Below, in pieces: positions 11,908 to 48,002 of a stretch of DNA of 64,000 nucleotides. Position 1 is the first letter of the stretch. Each line of letters begins with the position of its first letter. The translations under genes and the position numbers were made by a program. The stretch is from Hyposmocoma kahamanoa (Eukaryota; Arthropoda; Insecta; Lepidoptera; Cosmopterigidae). The notes below the pieces were generated by a model. The model searched no databases and was not told the DNA's origin. It saw nothing but the letters and a program-made list of their open reading frames with translations. The stretch spans positions 3,471,129 through 3,535,128 of the forward strand of contig NW_020653391.1 in the NCBI RefSeq assembly GCF_003589595.1, read 5' to 3'.

Positions 11908-12338
11908 CGTGCGCCTGGTCGTAAATGTCACGCCTGTCCATAATAGTTGGCCACTAAGAGCTTTAAATCGCAAAGATCTGAGGGGCACTGCCACTATGTC
12001 CGTCACCCTGAGACATAAGTTGACAAGTCCCATGTGCCTGTAATTTCCCAGCACCTTTCCCTTCAAAACCTGCACACAGTAATACTTGGCCACAGAAATA
12101 TGTAACTATATGCGATATAGCTAAAATGTCTTATAATACTCCTATCTTATTACGTTAAACGCGTTGATAAATTACAGTTACATTTAACTATCAAGTTAAC
12201 TATCGATACTTACATATAAATATAACAATACAACATCAAACACGTGCCAAGGATGCTCACTTATAATCAAACGCATAACACAAAATATAACATATTATAA
12301 GTGTATTTATAATCATTAGTCTCGCCTTGTAAACCAGT
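11908..12338 (-). repeat. Family A chimeric subfamily, copy 8
   Basis: The tail-side 190 bp are family A, but the 5' side (12108-12338) is an unrelated 230-bp AT-rich head that contains TATATGCGATATAGC and TTATAATCAAACGCATAAC. The same arrangement is found inverted at 34668-35103. Confidence 0.8.
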
Positions 12339-12904
12339 TCAGTGTTCATGTAACCAGGTTTTCCGATTTTAATGGGACATTTTATTTATTTAGTTAAATC
12401 ATGAACCAATAACTCAAGAAGACTGCTAATCTCCGTACTACAGAACGTAGCTAACTCTGAAATAGGTCAAAATTCCGTCTTATATCTACATGGCACTGAT
12501 CAACAGCTGTGCATATCAAAAATTTCTTCGTTAATATAAAACATTAAGTCAGTTTTTTCTTTGTAATTATTATTCAAATATTGTTCATGACCTAAGATTA
12601 TTTTCAGAATTTCGACAGTTGATGGCGTCATTGTGTGTTAAAAACTAATTTATAAATTAACGCTTCCAAATATCAGTAGATGCCGCTAATACTAAACAAA
12701 ATAAAAGAATAGCCGGCACTATCAATAAAAAATCTGTACAATAAGCGCCATCTAGTTGATTTGTTTGTTATCACTACAAATTAGAGTAGCTTTAGTAAAT
12801 TGCAGCTTGTCAATGTAAAACTAATTAGTCTGGTGTACCTATTGGTATTAAATACCCGACTTTGTCTTGTATCGCGATTAGCGGTGCTCTTGAGGGTAAC
12901 CTAT

Positions 12905-13147
12905 CCAAACTCGAATTTCTTTTTTCCGAAATAACGTTTGTTCGAATTTTCATTACACCTAAACCCGAATTATAACAAAACCGTTGTTCATTCAGGATAT
13001 GTTGGATGTTTATCGCAAAGACGCGATTAGGTTCAGTTAGGTTAGGTTAAGTTAGGTTTAAAAGAAAAAACATTTTCCTCCCAAAATTACTTTCGAGGTT
13101 ATGACAATTCAAGCAAAAGTTATTTCAGAAAAATGTCATTTCAGACT
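12905..13147 (-). mobile_element. About 240-bp fold-back MITE, copy 2
   Basis: Reverse-complement match to 4127-4358 along its length. Includes GTTAGGTTAGGTTAAGTTAGG-like words, which are an expansion of the element's GTTCAGTTAGG, not telomere. Confidence 0.72.
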
Positions 13148-13429
13148 ACTGATAGGCAACCGCTCTTGAGTTATTGGCCCGTGGTTAGTGAGACACCACC
13201 GGAACATCATAAAAAAACTCACATTGCCTTGTTTTGTGAACTTGTAACGTGTGTGTGCATTGATTGAGCACCATTTAAAGAACTTTTACGTAATTAGTCA
13301 TTTAGTAGAAGTTCTAAAATAATTGTAGAAACCAATCCTTCTATTAGTAAAAAGACAAAAAGATAAACACAGGGTAGGACAGTCTTTGAATTTCTTGGAA
13401 CTGAAAATAAGGTACCTGAGTTGTAGAAG
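13148..13429. other. Intergenic
   Basis: Nothing recognised. Confidence 0.4.
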
Positions 13430-13880
13430 TAGGCTAGGGTTTCACCTCTATATTATGGATGTTCCGAGAATTCCCACGGATCGTTTCGCTTCTACATTTG
13501 TAAGGTGAACGGCTATGGAGTGGAATTCCCTCCCTACAAACTAATTCCCTGAATGCTATAACTTGGGCCTTTTCAAGGCGAGAGTGAATAATTCCACCAG
13601 AGATGTGCGAGGTTGCTAGGCAGTGCGAGGATGTGTAACTGTGCTGCGAAACGGTGTGATGGTTCCCACTAACTCCGCTATTCCACCAGACTCGCTAAGC
13701 GAGACTAGGAAATCCTACTAATGGTAATGCTAGGTGGATTTATTCCTCGCACTCCGCCCAGCTACCTCGCGCATCTCAGGTGGAATCGCAGCCTTAGATG
13801 TATTTAGGTGTGCATGCTCCATCGTTGACCTCTTCATCAGGTGAGATGGAAGTGAAATGCGCACTTATTCTTTTATTTAA
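13430..13880 (+). pseudogene. Jockey/CR1-type LINE 3' end relic
   Basis: Broken frames with FVRxxxxWNSLPTN, then NLGLFKARVN, the usual C-terminal end of Jockey/CR1 ORF2 in Lepidoptera, followed by a 3' UTR with ATCAGGTGAGATGGAAGTG and an A-rich end. An opposite-strand relative lies at 17490-17625. Confidence 0.6.
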
Positions 13881-14270
13881 AAAATCAATGACCATAGCTG
13901 AGCTGGCGAAAAGATTAAGCCGTCAAAACTATTAGCTCTGACACCCTTTAGATTGAAACTCTAACTCCACTCGATTCTAACGCCCTTTTTTAAAATATGT
14001 TCAACAAATCAATAGACTGACTGGGAGACCCAAGGGGTGGTAACTATTTAGTTCGACATATTAACATATACAAAAGAGAAATGCAGCCAGTATTTATGAG
14101 CCTGGGCGGGGTCCTAATGTCATCCATTTGATATAGATCTAATTCTAGTATTTAAATACTTTCAATTTTACCCTTTTGTATATTTGCAAACTAAATAAAT
14201 AAAATATCACTTTTACTTGTTTATCATTGCCTTGCTTCTTCGTCTATTTGTGTCAAACTCAAATAATCGT

Positions 14271-14378
14271 CAACCGTGACCATGGGACCTGTAAAGGGCT
14301 CGAAACGTCGGTTTGTTTGAAAAAACAAATATACGCGATTTAAATCCGGAAAAATAGTTTCATTTCAAATAATCTTTT
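14271..14378 (+). repeat. Fragment of the 8811-9171 MITE family
   Basis: ACCTGTAAAGGGCTCGAAAC, then ACAAATATACGCGATTTAAA, TCCGGAAAAATAGTTTCATT; same order as 9100-9185. Confidence 0.65.
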
Positions 14379-14382
14379 TTCA

Positions 14383-14637
14383 CAGGTAAGCAAATTACAC
14401 TTGAAATCGTCACAGTCATTAAACTCTACTATTCATTCGTAAGGCAGATTCCCCTGAGAAGAATGATTAAGAAAGTCTAGAAGTTGCTCTTTGTAAATAT
14501 ACATTTGTAAAAATTTATCATTCACTTTATTTATTTTAAATATCTATAGATAGAGACAACCTGCAAAAGCTAAACGGTTCACTGCCGTGGATTTTGGTCA
14601 TCCAAGTAAGCAGAAGCTGTATAATAAATAATCTTTA
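14383..14637 (+). repeat. About 255-bp interspersed repeat, copy 1
   Basis: Matches 17944-18203 in the same orientation: GGTAAGCAAATTACACT, GAAATCGTCACA, AGGCAGATTCCC, GTTGCTCTTTGTAAATATAC, ATCCAAGTA, GAAGCTGTATAATAAA. Non-coding; could be a LINE 3' UTR. Confidence 0.65.
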
Positions 14638-14849
14638 ACACGAAGTCTTTGTTTCACTATAGTTTTAAACCTTTTAATATTTTTTATTTTATTTAATATC
14701 CATTATAAAAGCATATTATATACCTAAACTGCATCTTAAACGAATTTGTAACTTCGTGAAGAAGACTGTCAAGAACAGACAGTTTAATTTATCACTATTT
14801 CTAATAAAAAAAAATAGTTATTTATTATGCAAGTCTGCAAAGTTGTTGT

Positions 14850-15390
14850 TTGACACGAATGCTTGTATTGAAACCCGAGCAAGCGAAAGAGTCTAAATAG
14901 AATAGCTGAGCGTAGCGATGGTATCAAGCCACGACACGCAAAACAACTTTACTGCCGAACGAAACACATAACTTTACACCTCACTTTGGCGAGGAAAATG
15001 GTAGATGAAAAAAAAACAGTCGTACTATAACAAACAAAATTAGTTATCATTGTCAGTTTCATGTCAGCAATAATAACAAAAATATATACCAACTGTTTTA
15101 TATTACATAAATGATGTACGACAAATCGCGAAGTTGAACGTGTTGTTATTTTCATCGAGTTGGTGCACCACAGTCTATCGTCAAGTTCGAAAATCAAAAA
15201 CCTTTTAAAAAAACGATTTTTCGAAAAAACGGTCTTTCCGCGCAGATTTCTGAGAAAAAAGCCTTTCCGAGCTAGTGAGGTGCAAAATACTTTTCTTAAT
15301 GACTTTAATTAAACTTTCATAAACGTGCTGTGACTCTAGTGTAAGAATTTCTGCTCATTTCAACTGTTTCGCTTCGCTCTCAGCACATTC
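14850..15390. repeat. Probable lepidopteran interspersed repeat
   Basis: ACGAATGCTTGTATTGAAAC, CCGAGCAAGCGAAAGAGTCT, CTTTACACCTCACTTTGGCG and GCTTCGCTCTCAGCACA have the look of a common moth repeat. GTGCTGTGACTCTAGTGTAAG (15330) partly recurs at 18405. Boundaries unclear. Confidence 0.35.
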
Positions 15391-16264
15391 GAAAAACAAA
15401 ATATTCGTATTCAAAAATCTATAGTCACTCTACAATAGACACGTGGTAAAATCAGTATTTATTCTAATTCAGACTTCGCGTGTCAGAGCCGTAATCAAAA
15501 GAATATCATTACGTTACCGATACTGTGTGGACCAGAGCATAATATGATGTCAGTACGAGAACAGCAAAGCTGAATAATTACTTTGTGTTTGAAGCCGAGA
15601 ACTTGATTGTTGTAAACTCATATGATAAGTGCATATATTCGACCAAGAAAATATCCTATCCTTGAAATATCAAGGAAGAGAAAAAATAATAAATAAGTGT
15701 TAAAATAAGGAATGAATTTAAATGCACGCTATTCAACTATATCCCCATATTTTTTGGGTTATCCGCCGCCATTTTTGCGAATGTTTTACAACGGACTTTT
15801 GCAAATATGTGCGAAAAATATGCCAGGATACGGCCGGCTTTACTGCGGTCTGTAGAGAACCTATACTACTCCGTCTTATCAAGGACAGTTTACCATATGT
15901 TTACATTGAGATAGTATATATTTATCACAATACACGTTTACTATTGACTATTTTGAAATTTGAAATATCAACTCCATAATTTGGATAAATGGTAAGATGT
16001 GCGCGCTGTCTTGTACGGGCTTTTGATTCATCACCTTTAGACGAATATACGACCACCCGAAATTGTTTGTGAAGATTATTTTTATATTATTTTTATATTT
16101 TTTGTGTGTGTGTGTGTGTGCGTTATATATTATTTATTTGCTCTAAAATTTAGGACAACATTTAAAATTATATACTGCGCCATCTGTTGATAAAACATTA
16201 TACTTCTTTATTTAACATTGTAATGCATTAGCCACTAAGTCACGAAACGATCCCATCCTTTAAG
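15391..16264. other. Intergenic
   Basis: AT-rich; a short (GT)n at about 16102-16120. Nothing else. Confidence 0.45.
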
Positions 16265-16575
16265 TTGTTGTTTTTTTTATTATACCAAGTGACGGGACAA
16301 AACAAGTCGTGCGCCTGGTGGTAAGCGACACGCCTATCCATAACGGTCGCAGTGGTGGCACTGCGACCGGCAAAGCTTTAACTCGCAAAGATCTTAGGAG
16401 CACTATCACTGCGCCCGTCACCATGAGATATACGTTGACAAGTCCCAAGTGCCGGTAATTTCATCAGCACCCTTACCCTTCCAAACCGGAACGCTGTAAT
16501 GCACACATTACTGCTTGGTGATAGAAATAGGTAACGTTCTGGAGAAACTCTTTCACAAGGAGATTTACTGCTACT
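16265..16575 (-). repeat. Family A, copy 9 (near full length)
   Basis: T-run, CCAAGTGACGGGACAAAAC to AGATTTACTGCTACT. Confidence 0.75.
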
Positions 16576-17308
16576 AGAAGTTAGTAAGTAAGTAGAAGTA
16601 AGCAAGTATTTGTGTTTCAACCATGAAATGGTTACAAAATTGTTCATATTTCCACTAAATGTTGCTTTAGTGCCAGATGTGGCATTTAAAAAAGTGTCAT
16701 GCGCGCTCTTAATAAAAATTTACGTATCAAAAGATAAAACAAAAAATGTATTCTTCTCGTATCGATAGCATACACTGTACCTAATGCTTGCCATCGTGAT
16801 GAAAAAATTTACAAATCAAAATAGGATACTTTTCGAGTATTGCCCAGGCAGCGCCAACGTACAGGAAGGACTTTTTTGTGTACCCCAAAAAAACCGTGAA
16901 AATTGACAATTTACAATATGTGTGCCTATCGACAAGAAAGCTTGCCTACCTCTTACAAAACTTCTACTACTTGGCTACAAATTGTGTTCATAATTATTTC
17001 CACAGTACTATTATTCATTGGTCAAATTGACGCCTAATTTGTGCTACACAATGGTCATGCGCATGCGCTATAATAGTTTTAAAACCTGTTCATTCGATGA
17101 TTAGTTAATTACGATTTGTTAATAACGGCTTGATCTTTGTGTTCTTAGATTGAACGAGTTATTTTCTTATGAATAGTATACCTATTATTGTTAGACAACA
17201 CACACCACTTCGAAGATGTGTGAAGTCTGTAATCCGATTATAGTTAAAACTTTCTCCATATTGGAAACCAACACTTAGCATTTGAACATTGTATAGGTGA
17301 TAATGAAA
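16576..17308. other. Intergenic
   Basis: Nothing recognised. Confidence 0.45.
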
Positions 17309-17470
17309 TCTTAATAGATCTCTGTGGGAGGTGCAGTGATCCAATCGGATCTTGGCCTCCGACATCAGATTCCGCCATGCCTTCCTGTTCTGAGCCTGCT
17401 TCCTCCAGCCAGTAGCACCGAAGTCCTTGAGGTCTGAACGTCATCGCTCCAGCATAAGCTCTCTTCGCGA
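17309..17470 (-). pseudogene. LINE ORF2 C-terminal relic
   Basis: Minus strand: GATGWRKQAQNRKAWRNLMS then EAKIRLDHCT, typical of the last residues of an RTE-like ORF2. Confidence 0.55.
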
Positions 17471-17489
17471 CATGATTTTTTTTAACAAG

Positions 17490-17625
17490 AAATAAGTGCG
17501 CATTTGAGCTCCATCTCACCTGATGGAAAGTTACGATGAGGTCGACGACGTAGGATGCACTTCTAAATGATGCCTATTCACTCTCGCCTTGAAAGGTCCA
17601 AATTACAGCAAGCAAGGAATTTTCC
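17490..17625 (-). pseudogene. LINE 3' end relic
   Basis: Minus strand: GGACCTTTCAAGGCGAGAGT, then CATCAGGTGAGATGGAGCTC and GCGCACTTATTTCTTGTT, related to 13560-13880. Confidence 0.55.
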
Positions 17626-17943
17626 TCCTTAGCCGTGCAAATACTGGGAATATCCACAACACAGGGGTGGAACCTCAGCCCACGTCTAGTCCCCCGATGA
17701 TGGAAAGGGGAAGGCGGAAACAAATTATGCAATTTCATTCTTCATATATAATATTGATCCTCTCCCATTCTCTCCACGTGTTCGAGCCAACGGAGCCTCG
17801 CAGCTTCAATTTACATTCCATGAAGCAAATCGAAGATTCTTATTTCCTACGCTGGAGTCGTTGTTGAGATCAGATCGCTTTTCTACACCAGTTACCCGGT
17901 CTCAAACCAAAGTCAGAATTCAAAATTCTAAACCATCTTATTT

Positions 17944-18203
17944 CATAGGTAAGCAAATTACACTAGAAATCGTCACACTGAGTAAACTCTACCGCTCATT
18001 CATAAGGCAGATTCCCTTGAGAAGAATGAGCAAGAAAGTCTAGGGGTTGCTCTTTGTAAATATACATTTGAATATATTTATCATTTACAAATTTTATTTG
18101 AAGCGTCTTAGATTAAGAATAAATACCTGCAGGTGCTAAACGGGTCACTACCACGGACTTTTTGTTATCCAAGTACGAAGAAGCTGTATAATAAAGAATA
18201 GAA
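17944..18203 (+). repeat. About 260-bp interspersed repeat, copy 2
   Basis: Direct counterpart of 14383-14637, 3.5 kb downstream. Confidence 0.65.
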
Positions 18204-18494
18204 TTAATATACCTTTAGAGTAGTAGGAAGTTTTTGTTTTAAACCTCATTTATGTTGAATTTTGAATGTCAACCGAAATCTTTTTACAGAAGCGTATGCA
18301 TTGCCTCTTTATTTTATTTATATTAGGTTTTATTTATATTTAAGTTTATTTTTATTCCTCGTATTAAGGTTATGTCTGTCACTATTTTTATAAAAAAAAA
18401 AGTACTGTGACGCTAGTGTAAGACTGTTAATCTCTTTAAACTTATATCTCAAAGACACTCTGGGGTACAAATTGAAAAATTGCTTTAACCGCAC

Positions 18495-18785
18495 TTTTTT
18501 TTAATAGCATCAAGTGACGGGACGAACAAGTCGTGCGCCTGATGGTCAGCTACACGCCTGTCCATAACAGTTGGAGTGCCACTCAGACCTTTAAATTGCA
18601 AAGATTTGAGGGGCACTACCAATGCGCCCGTCACCCCGAGACATAAGTTGACAAGTCCCATGTGCCTGTAATTTCACTAGCACCTTTACCCTTGTAATGC
18701 TGACATTACTGTTTGGCGGCCGAAATAGGTAAGGTGGCAATACTTCTCTGGAGGAACTCTTTCAAAGGGACTCTACTGCTACTAA
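18495..18785 (-). repeat. Family A, copy 10 (near full length)
   Basis: T-run, CATCAAGTGACGGGACGAAC to GACTCTACTGCTACT; a short internal deletion near 18690. Confidence 0.75.
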
Positions 18786-20193
18786 AACTTTTCGACAGGA
18801 CAATGATTCTATTAATATCGGCGGCATTACCCGAAAGGGTATTCCCTATACTATGAGTACCAAAGCCACGAATAACGAAATGCGCAAGAATCATCGGAAG
18901 ATTTCTCTTTTTTGGCTCGTATCCAGTTTGCACGTGACAAAATTGACATAAAGTGCGTTATGCTATGCACTATTCAATTCCAAAATACACTTCCATTGCA
19001 TTCCGCAATAATGTAAATCACTCGAATCATCAAAAATTATGTGTACCTATAGGTCTGTTAATCAAGTTACTCTATCAAAATACTTAACGGAATCAATCAC
19101 AATATATGATTAAATTCATTACTTGTTGCTGTAATCATAATGCTTGATAGACTCAGAACATGTTACAAGGAAACAAGTTACTTATATGATTATCAGCAAC
19201 ATCTTGTTTATTTCAATCTCATTGCTTTTTCAGTGAACAAATAAAATGTTACTTATTTATTTAGTTCACAAACACTATATACATTGTAACCTTCAAATAT
19301 TTAGCATTACAAATCAAAAAGCTTAATGCTATAGCAGTCATAGGTGAAGACAACACGCAAGATAATAAGAACGTTAACATTCATTATTACAATTTGAATC
19401 GATCAATCATATTAAATTACCATTTACGCTGTAGTATATACAATACAATCTTTACAAAGCGTTCTGCATTTTACGTAAGCACTAATATGCTTGGCCATGT
19501 ATTAGACTATAAAAGTTGCCACTTTTTAAATTCTAAATTTGAACACTAACGTAGAAAAGAAAGAAGGAACGTACTTTTACTAAAACAAAGACCGAAACCA
19601 ACAGAAAGAAAAATTCTAAAAGATTATTTGTGTGTCTAACCGGGGCTACCTCTCTTCTGACTAAGCTAAGACGAAAGAAACTAGTAGAGTATTTTCCCAA
19701 AATATTAAGGTAGTAACAACATCATGATTTATAGATATTCATTACACCATAAATAAAGAAGGTACTATTTTTCATAAAGGTACTTATATTTAAACCTTGT
19801 ATAATTGAAACTGTAGACCACAATATCTTAATCCTTTGTCTCATAATAGACAATCACATCTAAAATACACTCCCAGACATATAATTCGAGCCACCTTGCA
19901 TTTTTACCCGTAAAGAAAGAGTAGTATATAAAATAGAAAAATTGACTATTAAAATATAGTTATCAGTGAAGAAGAAGTTTTCTCTGGTTTTTTAAATTCA
20001 AATTTTCATTATGGACTTCAGGAAGTGACGTTTAGTATACCAGTTTCAACGTTGCATTTTTGAGCAATCAAGCATTGTTTAAGCGAAGCATATAATATTG
20101 AAATTGCACGGTGGCTCGAATTATGTGTCCGAGTATATATTTTTACAAGATTAGACCGCGTAGATTTAATCTTATTGTTTTTTTGTTGCGCAG
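18786..20193. other. Region upstream of the first recognised AP-2 exon
   Basis: AT-rich and almost repeat-free; no convincing AP-2 first exon found in it. Confidence 0.45.
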
Positions 20194-43064
<22,871 letters not shown>

Positions 43065-43205
43065 CAACAGCAGAACGACGGCGACGTCGGACTATCCATA
43101 GAGTTGTGTACCTTGAACATTGTATAGTAAAATATAAAATAATGAAGAGGATTAAAACTTGTGGTTAGGATAATTTTGGTACGAAATAAAATCATAGCAA
43201 GTACT
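43065..43205 (+). terminator. AP-2 3' UTR and poly(A) signal
   Basis: Short AT-rich 3' UTR with AATAAA at 43185-43190, about 120 nt after the stop. Cleavage would be expected near 43200-43215. Other distal signals are possible. Confidence 0.55.
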
Positions 43206-44335
43206 TAATAATAGACATACCTATACAGGTACAATTGATTTTAGATTTAGGACGAAAACAAGCGCAAACAATGTGTCAAGGGTCTAATTCAGAATGTCGT
43301 TGTATTTATATCCGTGAAGGATAATTCAAAATTTATTCTGTCATCAGTCGGCTAGTCGCGTAAGGTTAAAATTTGTCTTTCCAACAGTGTCAAACTATTG
43401 ACTGATAATTCTAATGTCGGCAGACTAAGCATTTATGTCAAAAAAACATCATTCATTTAAATCAACATATCGGTGGACTAAAGCATTTGAGTCAAATTCA
43501 TTTGTTTAATGACCTCCGGTATCATATGGCTTACACACCGGTTTTCATGACGTCACCATCTCTGAGGTCCCGCGTTCGAACTTACTTATTTACTTTAAAA
43601 AAATTCTATATTGTCTTGAGTCTGGATGTTTGTGGTACCGTCGTTGTTTCCGATTTTCGTAACACAAGTGCTTTAGCTATTTACTTTGGGGTTAGAGCAA
43701 GGTATATGATGTTGTCTAATATTTAAAAAAGAACTTAAGTTCTTTTATAAATATTCTATTGGCGTTTTTTTTTTTCAACATTATTCTCTTCACATTTTCA
43801 GACATTATAAACAATACGGAACACCAACTTTATTTGTACGTATATTAGAAGAAATAAGCATTTTTTTACTCGTGTGCGTAAATTTGCCGACCCTAGAATT
43901 AGCAGAAACAGTGGTGAAAAGGGCAACACAGCTCGTAATATTGACAATCGGTCTTTCTGGCACAGTGGCCGCCTTCTATACAAGAAATCTTAGCTTGCAC
44001 AGAAAATTTTATTCTCATTATTGAGCTTATTAACTCCACCTTTAGAGAACTCTGGCTTGAAAGTAGTTCGTTCGGGCAGGCTCGACTCGATTGTGTTTTT
44101 AGTTCGCCTGCCGTCGCCTCCTGTGTATCGTTCAGGATATCGTTTTCTCAATTAGTGGAATTTATTTTCTAATTTTAAGTACTTAAATAAAATATTTTTC
44201 ATTTCTCATGCTCTAAAAGTACGTCACTGTAGCGGGCGTGAAGTGCAAAATTTAATCCCTAGGGCGTAACGTGCATTGTTTAAATCCGGAACAAAAAGTA
44301 CCTACCTACTTTTTAAATTTACTTTGGGTGACTTA
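43206..44335. other. Intergenic after AP-2
   Basis: Nothing recognised. Confidence 0.4.
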
Positions 44336-44638
44336 GGCTCAACTCACACTGGCGCAGAGTCCAAGCGTCGCGTCGCGTCCTGTTTTTCAACTCCACCGCC
44401 AGGTGACGCGCGTCAACGCGCGACGACACGCGACGACGCTCGCATTAATGCACCGGGATCACAGTTTGGTCGGCGTCTGACGCCTCACGGCGCCCAAGTG
44501 ACGCGCGAAGCCGCTCGATTCCATATTTACAAAACACAAATTTGTATCTTAATCATTGGAAAATATAGATGAATATGCTATAGGCGAAAAACATGACGCG
44601 TCGCGACGCTTCGACTCTGCGCCAGTGGGAATTGAGCC
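44336..44638. mobile_element. 303-bp CpG-rich MITE, TTA target duplication
   Basis: About 55-bp inverted ends beginning GGCTCAACTCACACTGGCGC and containing GCGTCGCG[A/T]CGCGTC and GTTTTTC. TTA on both sides (44333-44335, 44639-44641). The centre has tandem GACGCGCG/GCGACGAC words. Related to 34373-34550. Confidence 0.85.
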
Positions 44639-44641
44639 TTA

Positions 44642-45659
44642 GACAAACTCAGAGAGCCAGTACTTGCTCTACTTTCTTCCAAAAAGACTCGCTTCGATTA
44701 TGTTTAGTTACATGCCTTTTCAGCATAGACGGTGGCGTCTTACATTTCTTTTTTTATTATTTTCCCGCGTTAGTGCGTTTATGTATGAACCATAGATTTA
44801 GTATATAGGTACCCATAGATTGGCAATGCAAGTGAAAGAGAGTTAGTATACACGTATGTTAGAACGAGATGGGTAGACGAGACCACTTCATTATAAGCTA
44901 TGAGGCTATATGAACCTAGGGTCAGCTGACAACGAAACAAATTTCGTTTATTTTTGAAAAATAATTGGTTTTAAAATGTGAAATAGTGTTAAACGGACGT
45001 TTATTAGTCATTGTAAAGTTTTCAGTGTCCGGATGTAACTTATCTAAAAAGGAAAACTCGCAGAATTGTACATTTCACATGTAAGTACTATTTAAATTTT
45101 TAGCTGTCTAAAAGCACTACCACAAAAGTTTTTTACTTAAATATATCCGTAAAATTATACCATTCAAGTGCATTAATAACCCAAATGTATACGAATTCAA
45201 TTAAAAAATATATCAAATACGTGAATTTCTGAAATTCATAACCCCACTTTCATAGAGATTGACGCAATCGATAATATGTTATCGAGATGTCATTAACTGA
45301 AAAAAAGAAAGGCAAAGGCGTGACTTGCATACAGCCGAAATCATCTTCATACTTAATTTTTTTTTATTTATTGAATCAGAAATTTCTGGATTTAGTACTT
45401 TATATTTAATTAATATTGCATTAGAACATTATATTTTGTTTACATTAAAACGAAAATTTCTTTTAATAGCATAGTTGAGGCACCCATTTTTTATGTTAAT
45501 TATTGTTGTTGATTCAGATTTCCTCAAAACATTGAAGTACGACAGAAATGGCTTATAAAGCTAAAGAAAGAAAACTTTCGAAAAAGTTTTCAAAAATATG
45601 CAGCAAACAAACACTTTGAGGAAAAATGCTTTTAAATAAAACGCCTTTAGAGGCAAGCA
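44642..45659. other. Intergenic
   Basis: AT-rich; nothing recognised. Confidence 0.4.
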
Positions 45660-46190
45660 AAGAGTAAAGCTACGTTCTGGTTCTGTACCCACATTATTCA
45701 TGCGGTATGTCTTACAATTAATTGATTTTTGTGTAGCACTACTCTCATCAACAAGAAATCAGCGATTTATTGTTGTTAGAGTTCTGTTCTGTTCCAAAAT
45801 ACGATACTGATTTTTTTCAAATTTGGTACACATATTCATTTGTGTGACCAAAACGTGCAACGTAAATAAATTAATTCTAAATTTTTAAGTGACTATTGGG
45901 AGGGAAAGTTCTTAAGAATATATATTTTTTGTAATTATGAAATGTAAATATTTTTAAGTTGTTTAAGAAAATAGACAAAAATTGATCATTCTACCCTTTA
46001 TCTTCGAAACTACAGAGCCTAAAGTTTTGAAAAAATACAGAAATTGTCTTTAAATTTCCTACTATTGCGCGAATAAACCTATATTTGCTGTTGGAATCTA
46101 TTGGAGAACATATTCTTCAACTACAATGTTAAGTTTGTACCGAAACCTCTCCACGCGAGTTGAACTCGCACTTGGCCGGTTTTTTGGTTC
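45660..46190. repeat. Interspersed repeat ending CTCGCACTTGGCCGG
   Basis: The end GAACTCGCACTTGGCCGGTT is a familiar terminus of a common lepidopteran repeat; the rest is AT-rich. Only the right ~50 bp are recognised with any confidence. Confidence 0.4.
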
Positions 46191-46284
46191 TATTACTTAT
46201 CTGCAAATTCACTGCTGTGATGCACTTCTATGTTATCATATCATACAATAATTATAATAGTTATATTTGTTTGTAGGTTGCGGT

Positions 46285-46400
46285 CGTCAGCTTGGTTCGT
46301 GGCCTCCATACTATCGCGCCGTAACTGATCATGGGTCTTATCACCATTTTGTAGAGCCATAGTGTTATCTTGGGTGAAAGTCCCCTTTTGTTTACCTACC
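46285..46400 (-). pseudogene. Reverse transcriptase relic (R1/I/Jockey superclade)
   Basis: Minus strand: WGLSPKITLWLYKMVIRPMI then SYGAIVW, the conserved block 3' of the reverse transcriptase fingers in these LINEs. Short isolated fragment. Confidence 0.6.
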
Positions 46401-48002
46401 ATCCTGTGGCACTACCAGAAGGTGATAGTAGCTTTCTTAATTTTCTATTGAATCATTAATTAACTAGTTAATTAACGTCTCGGTATTTTGCGTTAAGACA
46501 TTTTGGTGAATACAACGAAGTGAAATGCCGGTGTAATATGTTAATCGATATTAAAGTTAAATCAGTGGATGGCGCAACACTATTTATCTTGCACACATGC
46601 ACATTATACGCACACAGATGTATTTTTGTTTTGGTCTCGTCTCCAATACGTCAGGGCCAATCTATGGATATACTAAATCTATGGTATGAACCATTTTAGT
46701 AACGCGACGTAGCACTTAAATCGTTTTTCGTACTTAATTGACTATTTTTTCTCGCAATCGATTAACTCAGGACTCAAAAGCCAATATAAACCTCGCCAAA
46801 GCTCGAGTGACTAACCACCTCGGGTGTATACTGGCTCGTTTTAGTACCTCGATAAAAAATATAGTATTGATTAGTTTGGGCCCCAATTGCTGTGCCGCTC
46901 GGGGCCACTGCCCCTTCTGTACCCCCCACACTACGCCATCGTGTAAAGTCACCCACATTGGACCTGTGTCGGTTCAGTGGAACGTATACTTGGGTTGATG
47001 ATAATGTCTATAGAACAATGGTTTCAACAGCTACTGTAAACCGGAAAGACAAAATATCTATTGCATATTTCGCCTTACGCGTTTAGCTTGCTGTTATTGT
47101 CTATGGTTAAAGAGAGGAATGATTTTATATAGAAATAAACTCGTAACCGCGAATAATTCAGTATGGTTGTGTGTAAAGAGTTGTTCAAAATACTGCCATA
47201 GCTTTCTGAATGCGTCGAGACTGCGTATTTTTTTTTATGATGATCATCATTGTGGCAACCTGCATACAAATAAAGTGCAATTAAAATACTCGTGATTGTG
47301 AGAACATGTAAATATAGACATAGTCACACCTAATAGTATTGTTTAAGCATTTATTTATAGAATAAATAATTTTTATGCAGGACAAAATTTTTGCAATCGA
47401 AATGATAATATTTTTTAAAGTATTATTTCAAAATTTTTAGATCCACCGCAATAATAACACATATCAAGCATTAAATGTAAATAAATTCTTATACAAAAAT
47501 GTTTCTTCACGAATTTTCAGTCCGCTTATTGTTTAGAATTAAGTAAATAAAACCTCCTTAGTTAGTAATTTGTATTTAGCTATAGTTTTGCTAGTGAATC
47601 ATTGTGAAAGTGTGCCAATTAGTTTTAAATATGAAAAAATATAACAATTTTCAACGGTCAAATATTTAAATATTTATTATTATTATCGCTTGTATATAAG
47701 ACACTAAAAAATGTGCTATTTCTTGCCTATTTATGGTCTAATTAATTAGCTGGTGTCATTTCAAAGAGATGTTCAGTACATGAAACCAGCTCTTCATTTA
47801 ATTTACACAAACTATGAAACAACTATTCTTTCGCGATGTCATCGAGGTCCATAGAGTAAAAATTGGTTGTTTTTTTCATCTTTTGGCTGCTTGCGAATAG
47901 TCTTTGAGCCAAGGGCCATATTACATTTATGACGGAAAAAAATGGCATGATAAAAATGGGATTTTATGGTATAGTTTTTACACGAATACATTTGTGGTTT
48001 GA
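46401..48002. other. Intergenic
   Basis: GC-richer patch at 46875-46990 with overlapping frames on both strands, unrecognised. The rest is AT-rich. Confidence 0.4.

Noticed and set aside
13030..13062. TTAGG telomere-like repeats
   Set aside because: Only four imperfect units inside a MITE that has a related word in its other copy; not a telomeric tract.
46738..47086. Frames of 60-86 codons around a GC-richer patch
   Set aside because: Open in both strands at once with no recognisable motif; not supported.
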